Below are positions 39,459-46,371 of a DNA stretch of 46,371 nt, one piece after another (the first letter of the stretch is position 1; every line of letters starts with the position of its first letter). Source of the DNA: Reyranella sp. (GTDB taxonomy: Bacteria > Pseudomonadota > Alphaproteobacteria > Reyranellales > Reyranellaceae). The notes beneath the pieces are model-generated. The model made no database searches, was not told where the DNA came from, and saw only the letters and a program-made list of their open reading frames with translations. The stretch covers positions 1-46,371 of the forward strand of contig NZ_SCVH01000061.1 in NCBI RefSeq assembly GCF_004296935.1. Direction: 5' to 3'. The translations under genes and the position numbers were made by a program.

Positions 39459-40668
39459 AGAGCCCCAGCATGACTTTCGACATGATCCCACGCTGCACTT
39501 CCGACGAGCCGCCGTAGATCGTCATCTTGCGGCCGTTGAAGTAGCGTGGCGCCAGCACGTCGACGCCCTCGGGCCCGATCGGCTCGACATTGGCGTTCCA
39601 GGCGCGCTGCTCGGGGAACGGTTGGCTGTAGTAGCCGGCGGCCTCGACAGCGGACTCCTGGACCTGCTGCATGACCTCGGTGCCGCGCAGCTTGATCATC
39701 GAGGAAAGAGGACCGGGGTTCTGGCCCGAGGCGAGCTTCGAATAGAATTCCTGCTCGAACATCTCCAGGCCCGAAATCTCGATGTCCATGCGCGAGAGCT
39801 TCTCGCGCCAGGCCGTGTCGGCCATGATCGAATCCTCGCCGTCCGGCATCGACATTGCCAGCCGCTTCAGCTTCTCGAACCCGGAGCGCAGACGCGGGCT
39901 ATAAGGATTGCCGCCGCGCTCGAACTCGAGCAGGTACTTGGCGTAGGTCCAGCCCATGTTCTCTTCGCCGACGCGATTCTCGACCGGCACTTTCACATCG
40001 GTGAAGAACACCGAGTTCACTTCCTGGGTACCGGCGCGATTGCCGTCCGAGGTGATGATCGGTTCGACCGAGATGCCCGGCGTCTTCATGTCGATCAGCA
40101 GGAACGAGATGCCCTCCTGGCGCTTGCCCTCGTTGGAAGTTCGCACCAGGCAGAAGATCCAGTCGGCGGTCTGCGCAAGCGTCGTCCAGGTCTTCTGGCC
40201 GTTCACGATGTAATGGTCGCCGTGGAGTTCGGCCTTTGTGCGCAGGCTCGCAAGATCGGAACCGGAGCCCGGCTCGGAATAGCCCTGGCACCAGATCAGG
40301 TCGGAATTCAGCATCGGCGGCAGGTGGCGCGCCTTCTGCTCGGCCGAGCCGTATTTCATGATCACCGGCGCACACATCTTGGGGCCGAACGGTGACGTGC
40401 CGGGAGCGCCTGCCTTCGCCATCTCCATCTCGAAGATGTACTTCTGCGTCGTGGTGAAGCCCGGCCCACCGAATTCCTTGGGCCAACCGGTGCAGAGCCA
40501 GCCCTTTTTCGCCAGACGCTTCTGCCAGTCGATCAGGCGTTCCTTGGGCATGTAGGCATTCCGGCCGACCTTCGATTCGCCCATGATCTCGGGCGTCAGG
40601 TTCTCTTTCAGCCAGCTGCGCACTTCCTGCTGGAAGGCCAGTTCTTCCTTGCCGAATGTCAGGTCCAT
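39457..40668 (-). CDS. Acyl-CoA dehydrogenase, PimC-like (second copy)
   Basis: Paralogue of the neighbouring dehydrogenase, 403 residues, with the same motifs: WCQGYSEPGSGSDLASLRT, YIVNGQKTWTT, MTIYGGSSEVQRGI and the probable base Glu250 in LLEFERGG. Some segments of the two genes are almost identical in DNA. Two large-type subunits side by side suggest either a heteromeric enzyme or two enzymes for related acyl-CoAs; the typical small PimD-type partner is not seen. Confidence 0.92.
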   Translation of the reverse strand: MDLTFGKEELAFQQEVRSWLKENLTPEIMGESKVGRNAYMPKERLIDWQKRLAKKGWLCTGWPKEFGGPGFTTTQKYIFEMEMAKAGAPGTSPFGPKMCAPVIMKYGSAEQKARHLPPMLNSDLIWCQGYSEPGSGSDLASLRTKAELHGDHYIVNGQKTWTTLAQTADWIFCLVRTSNEGKRQEGISFLLIDMKTPGISVEPIITSDGNRAGTQEVNSVFFTDVKVPVENRVGEENMGWTYAKYLLEFERGGNPYSPRLRSGFEKLKRLAMSMPDGEDSIMADTAWREKLSRMDIEISGLEMFEQEFYSKLASGQNPGPLSSMIKLRGTEVMQQVQESAVEAAGYYSQPFPEQRAWNANVEPIGPEGVDVLAPRYFNGRKMTIYGGSSEVQRGIMSKVMLGL

Positions 40669-40766
40669 TGGGGGCTCCTTCTGGCCTTCAGGGTACCGCG
40701 CCGGGTTCCGCGCCGTAAAGCGTAGGCTATGGTGTGCGCCTCGGTAGCGTTCGTCAGGAAAAATCG

Positions 40767-42095
40767 ATGTCCCCGCCCGTTCAGCCCGTCATCAGCGACC
40801 TCAAACTCCCCGCCTCCGCCGACGTCGTCGTGATCGGCGCCGGCATAGCCGGCAGTGCCGCGGCCTATGCACTCGCCAAGAAAGGCCACAAGGTCGCCCT
40901 GCTCGACAAGGGCGTGGTCGGCGGCGAGCAGAGCAGCCGGAACTGGGGTTGGTGCCGTCAGCAGCATCGCGACCTGCGCGAACTGCCGCTCGCCATGAAG
41001 AGCCTGGAGATCTGGAAGGGCCTCAACGCCGAGCTGGGTATGGAAACCGGCTTCCGCCACACCGGCCTTCTCTACGTCACGACGCGGGCTGCGGACTTCG
41101 CGGAGTGGGAGGAATGGACATTGCGGGCGCGCGAGTACCAGATGCACAGCCGCATCCTCAGCCCCACCGAGGCCAAGGCGATGACGCCGGGCAGCGTGCC
41201 CGACTGGATCGGCGGGGTGCACTCTCCGAGCGACGGCCGCGGCGAGCCCTCCCTCGCCTCGCCTGTCTTCGCCGAAGCGGCGCGCAAGCTCGGCGCCACC
41301 ATCCACCAGAATTGCGCGGCGCGCGGCCTCGACATCGCGGGCGGCAAGGTGTCGGGCGTGATCACCGAGCAGGGCCTCATTCGCACGCAAGCCGTGCTCT
41401 GTGCCGGTGGTGCCTGGAGTTCGCTGTTCTGCCGCCGCCACGGCCTCAGACTGCCGCAGGCCGGCGTGCGCTCGACATCATTCGCGACGACGGAAGCACC
41501 ACAGGTGACCGACGGCGGCCTCTCGCTCCCCGACGTCACGATCCGGCGCCGGCTCGACGGCGGCTACACGGTCGGCCTGGGCGGACGCGGCACCGTCGAC
41601 CTCTCGCTCCAGGGGTTGCTCTATGCCCGGCAGTTCCTGCCGACCGCCAAGAAACGGAGCAAGGGGCTCACCTTCGCGGTGGGACGCTCCTTCTTCCAGG
41701 GGCCGGAAGGCTTCGCCAACTGGTCGTTCGATCGCGTCTCACCCTTCGAGCGTCAGCGCACCTTCGATCCCGCGGCCGATCCGCGGCTCGTGCAGGAGGG
41801 CCTGACGACGCTCGGCGAACACTATCCGGCGCTCAAGGGGCTGAAGGTCGCGCACGCCTGGGGTGGCATGATCGACTCCACGCCCGATGGCATTCCGGTC
41901 ATCTCGGCGGTCGATCCGGTGCCCGGGCTCTATCTGTCGACCGGCTATACCGGCCACGGGTTCGGCATCGGCCCCGGCGCAGGACGGTTGGCCGCCGATC
42001 TCGTCGCCGGCGACCCGCCGATCGTCGATCCTCATCCCTTCCGCTACAGCCGCATGATCGACGGCACCGATCTCGGCGCGCCGGGGATGATGTAG
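40767..42095 (+). CDS. FAD-dependent amine/amino-acid oxidoreductase
   Basis: DAO-family flavoenzyme oxidising an amino acid or amine. The 442-residue protein starts at ATG 40767, after AGGAAA, and has the dinucleotide motif VVVIGAGIAGSAAAYALAKKG, NWGWCRQQHRD, and the C-terminal FAD-contact GYTGHGFGIGPGAGRLAADL. Relatives include D-amino-acid dehydrogenases and gamma-glutamylputrescine oxidases. It has no signal peptide. Four bases separate its stop from the convergent GST gene. Confidence 0.87.
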   Translation: MSPPVQPVISDLKLPASADVVVIGAGIAGSAAAYALAKKGHKVALLDKGVVGGEQSSRNWGWCRQQHRDLRELPLAMKSLEIWKGLNAELGMETGFRHTGLLYVTTRAADFAEWEEWTLRAREYQMHSRILSPTEAKAMTPGSVPDWIGGVHSPSDGRGEPSLASPVFAEAARKLGATIHQNCAARGLDIAGGKVSGVITEQGLIRTQAVLCAGGAWSSLFCRRHGLRLPQAGVRSTSFATTEAPQVTDGGLSLPDVTIRRRLDGGYTVGLGGRGTVDLSLQGLLYARQFLPTAKKRSKGLTFAVGRSFFQGPEGFANWSFDRVSPFERQRTFDPAADPRLVQEGLTTLGEHYPALKGLKVAHAWGGMIDSTPDGIPVISAVDPVPGLYLSTGYTGHGFGIGPGAGRLAADLVAGDPPIVDPHPFRYSRMIDGTDLGAPGMM

Positions 42096-42099
42096 GTCT

Positions 42100-42786
42100 T
42101 CAGGCGACCTTCTTGGCGAGATGCGGGAACATCGCGACGCGGGCGGCGTCGTCCATCTCGGTCTTGAAGGTGTGTTTGTCCTTGAGCGCGAGCGCCCGCA
42201 CAGCGGCCGGACGCGCGCTGATCTCGGCCAGGTGACGCTGCAGGTTCGGCAGCTGCTTCGCGGCGTCCGGCCCCAGCACGAAGGGGATCAGTCGCGACCA
42301 ACCCCACACCGCCATGTCGACGATGCCGTAGGCCTCGCCGCACATGAAGCGCTGCTTGCCCAGCCGGGCCTCGAGGATACCCCAATGGCGCTGGGCCTCG
42401 AAAGTGTAGCGGTTGACGGCGTAGTCCTTCGGCTCGGGCGCGAAGTTCCTGAAATGCACGGACTGCCCTGAGTAAGGACCGATGCCGGAGGCGACGAACA
42501 TCAACCAGGACAGCATCTCGCCGCGCTCCTTCAGCGATTTGCCAGGCAGGAACTTCCCCGTCTTTTCCGCCAGGTAGAGAAGGATGGCGTTGCTGTCGAA
42601 GACCGTGGCATCACCATCGACGATGACCGGGACCTTGGCGTTGGGATTGATCGCCAGGAACTCGGGCGTGTGCTGCTCGCCCTTGCGCGTATCGACCGGG
42701 AAGAGCTCGTAGGCGAGGCCCATCTCTTCCAGGCAGAGTGCCACCTTGGTCGGGTTCGGCGCGGTGTTGTAATAGAATTTAATCAT
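42100..42786 (-). CDS. Glutathione S-transferase family protein
   Basis: A 228-residue protein with a thioredoxin-like N-terminal domain (KFYYNTAPNPTKVALCLEEMG) with the cis-proline in NAKVPVIVDGD and the glutathione-binding FDSNAILLYLAEKTG, then an all-helical C-terminal domain. It resembles the YfcG/Ure2p-like disulfide-bond oxidoreductases, in which Asn or Thr near the N-terminus replaces the usual catalytic serine or tyrosine. It is divergent from the aldolase gene. Confidence 0.88.
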   Translation of the reverse strand: MIKFYYNTAPNPTKVALCLEEMGLAYELFPVDTRKGEQHTPEFLAINPNAKVPVIVDGDATVFDSNAILLYLAEKTGKFLPGKSLKERGEMLSWLMFVASGIGPYSGQSVHFRNFAPEPKDYAVNRYTFEAQRHWGILEARLGKQRFMCGEAYGIVDMAVWGWSRLIPFVLGPDAAKQLPNLQRHLAEISARPAAVRALALKDKHTFKTEMDDAARVAMFPHLAKKVA

Positions 42787-42850
42787 GGCTCGCTCCCTTT
42801 CGATCCAGTCTACGAGCTATGCTGGACCAAAGGAAACTGGAGGGAACCGC

Positions 42851-43732
42851 ATGGCAAACCGCATCAACCGGGCCATCGAACTCCTGGAGGCCGACCAGGC
42901 GATCTACTACGACGGCCCGCACACCGGCCATGTGCTGACCTACGAGCAGGGCCACAAGGATGCCCGGACCTGGGCCGACTACATCAACGTCGGCATGGAG
43001 CACGGCGCCTTCGACATGACCGGGCTCGAGGAATACATGCGCGGACTGGTCGATGCCGGGCCGACCAATTCGGGCCACCGCACGCCCACGGTAATCGTCG
43101 AGGCGCCAGTGAATGGCATCGACGGGCCGAACGTCGCCTTCAACGCCTGGCAGTTCCGCCAGATCCTGGCCCGTGGTGTCCACGGCATCCTGCTCTGCCA
43201 GGCCGAGTCGGCCGAGGCGGTACGGGAGTTCGTGCGCGCCTGCCGCTTCCCGCACCACAAGGCAGGCATCGACAAGATTGGAGGCGGCACGCGGGGCCGC
43301 GGTTCCGAGCCCACGGCCGCTCCGGTCTGGGGCATTGATCAGCAAGAGTATTTCGAGCGGTGTGAGCCTTGGCCGCTCAATCCGAAAGGCGAGCTTCTGC
43401 TCGGTGTAAAGATCGAAAGCCCGCCGGGCGTCGCACGTTGCGAGGAAATCTTGTCAGTACCTGGATTGGGGTTTGCCGAACTGGGCCCGGGCGATCTCGG
43501 CCTGTCGCTCGGCTACACCACCCTGCAGCGCCGGCCCTACCCGCCCGAGATGGAAGCCGCCCGCGCCAAGGTCTTCGCTGCCTGCAAAAAGAACAAGCTC
43601 GCGTTCCTCGAAGGCGCCACGCCGGACAAGATCGCGGCCAGTCTGGACGAGGGTGTACGGGTGATCTCCGGTCACAATCCCGAATCGGCCAAGGTTGGCC
43701 GGGCCCATCAGAAGCGGACCATGCCGGTTTAG
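42851..43732 (+). CDS. HpcH/HpaI-family aldolase
   Basis: Metal-dependent class II pyruvate-type aldolase or lyase, 293 residues from the ATG at 42851, which has GGAGGG upstream. Seen motifs are VEAPVNG, HGILLCQAESAEAVREFV, the metal glutamate in GVKIESPPGV and the aspartate in LGPGDLGLSLG. The loop around residue 130-165 (HKAGIDKIGGGTRGRG) differs from HpaI itself. Possible reactions are retro-aldol cleavage of a 4-hydroxy-2-oxo acid or malyl-type acid. It precedes the amidase gene by 19 bases, presumably in one operon. Confidence 0.82.
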   Translation: MANRINRAIELLEADQAIYYDGPHTGHVLTYEQGHKDARTWADYINVGMEHGAFDMTGLEEYMRGLVDAGPTNSGHRTPTVIVEAPVNGIDGPNVAFNAWQFRQILARGVHGILLCQAESAEAVREFVRACRFPHHKAGIDKIGGGTRGRGSEPTAAPVWGIDQQEYFERCEPWPLNPKGELLLGVKIESPPGVARCEEILSVPGLGFAELGPGDLGLSLGYTTLQRRPYPPEMEAARAKVFAACKKNKLAFLEGATPDKIAASLDEGVRVISGHNPESAKVGRAHQKRTMPV

Positions 43733-43751
43733 CAACCGGCGGAGGAGCACC

Positions 43752-45359
43752 GTGGCAAGAGCAACGAAACGAAACCGCACGGCGCGCGCCCGCGGCGGGG
43801 TGACCCGCCGCGGATTGGCGGCGATCCCGGTCGACAATGCCTCGCTCGCCGATTTGCAACAGGCGCTGGCGCAGGAAAAGATCACGTCGAGCGCCCTCAC
43901 CCGGGCCTATTTGGCGCGCATCAAAGCCTACGATCGTGACGGCCCCAAGCTCAACGCCGTGCGCGAGATCAATCCCGATGCGCTCGCAATCGCTCGCGAC
44001 CTCGACGGCGTGAAGCCATCGAAGAAGCAGCCGCTCGCCGGCGTGCCGATCCTGGTCAAGGACAACATCGCCACTGGCGACCGACAGCACACGACCGCGG
44101 GCTCGGTGGCGCTCGCGACGGCGCGGGCACGTGCCGACGCTCCCGTCGTGAAGCGCCTGCGCGCAGCCGGCGCCGTCATCCTGGGCAAGACCAACCTCAC
44201 CGAGTTCGCCAACATCCTCACCGTCGACATGCCCTCGGGCTACAGCTCGCTCGGCGGCCAGGTGAAGAACCCCTACAGCCCCAAACTGCTCGACGACCGC
44301 GGTATCCCGGTCGTGCTGCCCGGCGGTTCGAGCGGCGGCTCGGCGGTTGCGGTGGCCGCCGGCTTCTGCGCCGCGGCGCTCGGCACCGAGACCTCGGGCT
44401 CGCTCCTCAGCCCGGCGACGCAGAACGGCCTCGTCACCGTGAAGCCCACGGTCGGGCTGGTGAGCTGCGACGGCGTGATTCCGATCTCGCACAGCCAGGA
44501 CACCGTGGGCCCGCTCACCCGCACGGTGCGCGACGCCGCGATCCTCCTGAATGTGCTGTCAGAGAGAACCGTCGACTACACCGCCGGCCTCGACAAGGAC
44601 GGCCTGAAGGGCGCGCGCATTGGCCTGCCGAGCGACCCAGGCGATCCCGGCAACGACGTCTACTACGGCAAGCTCCCAAAGCAGCCGGCAGCCGTAATGG
44701 CACGCACGATCAAGATGTTGGAGCGCGCGGGTGCCACCATCGTGCGCGCCAACATCCCGACGGTCGGCTGGATCGGCGGGCCGGGCACGACCATGAACGT
44801 GCTCATCACCAACCCGCTCAGCCGACGCACGAACCAGGTCGCTCCAGCGCCTGTCGTCTTCCTCTACGAATTCAAGCGCGACCTCAATCTCTACCTGCGC
44901 GACTGGGCGACCGGCACACGCAACAGGACGCTGAAGGCGATCATCGCCTACAACAAGGCGCATGCCCGCAAGGCGCTGCGATTCGGCCAGGACCTCGCGT
45001 TGGCAGCCGAGGCGACGCGTGGCGATCTCAGCGAGCTCGAGTACCGCTCGGCGCGCGCCATGGATTTGCTGGCGGCCAAGCAACGCGGCCTCGATACCTA
45101 CATGCGCGTCCACAAGCTCGACGCCGTGCTGTTCCCCGCGGCCCTTGGCGCGGCGATCGCAGCCAGGTCGGGCTATCCCAGCGTGCAGGTGCCGGGCGGC
45201 TTCATCTCGAGCTTCGAGGGCAAGAAGACGCCACCCTACCCGTTTGGCGTCACCTTCACCGGCCGTGCCTGGAGCGAGGCGAAGCTTCTGCGCCTAGCCT
45301 ATGCCTTCGAGCAGGCCTCGAAGGCTAGGCGCCCGCCGCCCGGCCTGCCGATGCTGTAG
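43752..45359 (+). CDS. Amidase signature family protein
   Basis: Hydrolyses a carboxamide. From the GTG at 43752, with GGAGGAG upstream, it is 535 residues. The Ser-cisSer-Lys triad is visible: Lys103 (VPILVKDN), Ser193 (LPGGSSGGSAVAV) and Ser217 (GTETSGSLL). An arginine-rich N-terminus (about 20 residues, RRGLAA) could be a twin-arginine-like leader but lacks a hydrophobic core, so I consider the protein cytoplasmic. Length is at the upper end of the family. It converges on the gamma-glutamyltransferase gene. Confidence 0.92.
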   Translation: MARATKRNRTARARGGVTRRGLAAIPVDNASLADLQQALAQEKITSSALTRAYLARIKAYDRDGPKLNAVREINPDALAIARDLDGVKPSKKQPLAGVPILVKDNIATGDRQHTTAGSVALATARARADAPVVKRLRAAGAVILGKTNLTEFANILTVDMPSGYSSLGGQVKNPYSPKLLDDRGIPVVLPGGSSGGSAVAVAAGFCAAALGTETSGSLLSPATQNGLVTVKPTVGLVSCDGVIPISHSQDTVGPLTRTVRDAAILLNVLSERTVDYTAGLDKDGLKGARIGLPSDPGDPGNDVYYGKLPKQPAAVMARTIKMLERAGATIVRANIPTVGWIGGPGTTMNVLITNPLSRRTNQVAPAPVVFLYEFKRDLNLYLRDWATGTRNRTLKAIIAYNKAHARKALRFGQDLALAAEATRGDLSELEYRSARAMDLLAAKQRGLDTYMRVHKLDAVLFPAALGAAIAARSGYPSVQVPGGFISSFEGKKTPPYPFGVTFTGRAWSEAKLLRLAYAFEQASKARRPPPGLPML

Positions 45360-45372
45360 TGAGGTCTGATCC

Positions 45373-46371
45373 CTAGACCGCGATCACCACGCCGTCGTGA
45401 CCGGGGTCGGCGCCGCCATCGAGCCCGTCCTCGTGGATGCGAATGGCGTGGACGGCGGCAAAGCCGAAGCCGTAGGGGCTGCGCACGACCGGATAGCCCT
45501 GCGCATTTAGCTCGCGCTCGACGCGACCCTGGATGCGGTTGGAAATGTCGATCGTGTCGGAGGTCGCCGAGAAACGCGGCGCGCTCACGGCCTCGACCAT
45601 GGTCATGTCGAAATCGAGAGCGTTCAGGATCACATGCAGCACGCCCATGGCGATCTGCGTCGCACCCGGCGCACCGATGATGAGGTGCGGCTTGCCGTCC
45701 TTGAAGAGGATCGAGGGCACGACCGAGCTGAAGCGTGCCTTGCCCGGTGCGATGGAGCCTGCCCGGCCCGGCCGCGGGTCGAACACGCCCATGCAGCCGT
45801 TGTACATGAAGCCCAGGCCCGGCGTGACGACGCCCGAGGGCATGCCCAGCGAGTGGGTCATGGTGAAGCAGTTGCCATCCTTGTCGATGACGGAGATGTG
45901 CGTGGTGTCCTTGGAGATGGCACCGGAATTGAAGCGCGGGACCTCGGCCTTCACGCCGCGCTTGATCTCTTCGGCCATTTCCCTGGCATAGGCCTTCGAG
46001 GTCAGCCGCTCGACCGGCACGTTTACGAACTTGGGATCGCCGACATGGGCGTCCTTGTCGACGGTGGCGCGCTTCATCGCCTCCGACACCACCCGCAGAT
46101 ATTCCGCCGAGCCGTGCTCCATGGCGGCGAGATCGAAGTTCTCCAGGATGTTCAGCATCTCGATCAGCATCACGCCGCCCCCCGGCGGCTGGTTGGTCGA
46201 GACCTTGTAGCCGCGATAGTCGCCCCACAGAGGCGCATTGCGCTCGGGTTTCCACGCCTTGAGGTCCTCGATGGACAGCAACGCCTCGTTCTTCTTCATG
46301 TCTTCGGCGATCGCCTGGGCGATCTCGCCGGCATAGAAGGCGTCGGCGCCGCCCTTGGCGATGGCCGGCTC
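45373..46371 (-). CDS. ggt: Gamma-glutamyltransferase, C-terminal part (cut by the window edge)
   Basis: Transfers or hydrolyses gamma-glutamyl groups, for example of glutathione; made as a proenzyme that cleaves itself. The frame is open to the right edge and continues past it, so only about the last 332 residues are here. They contain GGADAFYAGEIAQAIAED of the large subunit, the autoprocessing/catalytic threonine in KDTTHISVID, and the substrate loop GAPGATQIAMG, which differs from the more common GSPGG. Whether it has a signal peptide is not visible. Confidence 0.9.
   Translation of the reverse strand, partial: EPAIAKGGADAFYAGEIAQAIAEDMKKNEALLSIEDLKAWKPERNAPLWGDYRGYKVSTNQPPGGGVMLIEMLNILENFDLAAMEHGSAEYLRVVSEAMKRATVDKDAHVGDPKFVNVPVERLTSKAYAREMAEEIKRGVKAEVPRFNSGAISKDTTHISVIDKDGNCFTMTHSLGMPSGVVTPGLGFMYNGCMGVFDPRPGRAGSIAPGKARFSSVVPSILFKDGKPHLIIGAPGATQIAMGVLHVILNALDFDMTMVEAVSAPRFSATSDTIDISNRIQGRVERELNAQGYPVVRSPYGFGFAAVHAIRIHEDGLDGGADPGHDGVVIAV

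Overview
The window is about 46 kb of GC-rich bacterial DNA with short gaps, long same-strand gene runs and no gene-free stretch over 200 bases. Gene content and order point to an alphaproteobacterium: dusB(nifR3)-ntrB-ntrC-ntrY-ntrX followed by hfq-hflX; pdhA-pdhB-pdhC-lpdA-lipA-ratA with a lipoyl domain on E1-beta; fused ispDF; and tpiA-secG-pyrG-eno-ftsB near ppiD-trpE. The split pdh operon, ispDF fusion and compound palindromic repeats suit a Rhodospirillales/Reyranella-like lineage, but the genus is a guess. I found no tRNA, rRNA, CRISPR, phage or IS element.

Layout. Positions 1-160 hold the possible tail of a gene and a strikingly AT-rich segment, then mazG (+). Positions 1014-12715 are one minus-strand run: dusB, the two Ntr two-component systems, a D-amino-acid transaminase, a HAD phosphatase, hfq, hflX, a lone groES and an inositol-monophosphatase-family gene. 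ispDF and a CinA-type amidohydrolase diverge from dusB (12840-14506). From 29618 down to 14466 the minus strand carries tpiA, secG, pyrG, two secreted proteins of unknown function, eno, an AraC regulator, an alanyl-tRNA editing protein, ftsB, the pyruvate dehydrogenase operon, lipA and ratA; one small plus-strand monooxygenase-like gene lies between eno and the AraC gene. ppiD and trpE follow on the plus strand (29747-33218).

After trpE the conserved order ends, without trpG, trpD or trpC. From 33266 to the right edge is accessory metabolism: an enoyl-CoA hydratase, a BadH-like dehydrogenase, a TauD-type dioxygenase, a DUF2235 hydrolase, an aldo/keto reductase, two sister acyl-CoA dehydrogenases, a FAD amine/amino-acid oxidase, a glutathione transferase, an HpcH/HpaI aldolase, an amidase and a gamma-glutamyltransferase cut by the window end. 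Two elaborate palindromic repeats flank the first acyl-CoA dehydrogenase.

The left 33 kb links nitrogen control, RNA regulation, pyruvate-to-acetyl-CoA conversion with lipoate synthesis, glycolysis, isoprenoid and CTP synthesis. The right 13 kb looks like catabolism of CoA-activated acids and amides of unknown identity. I saw no clear-cut new defence or mobile system. The most unusual items are the degenerate NtrX ATPase, the lone groES with its own promoter, hairpins next to ribosome-binding sites, the compound repeats, and near-identical DNA patches between paralogous domains.
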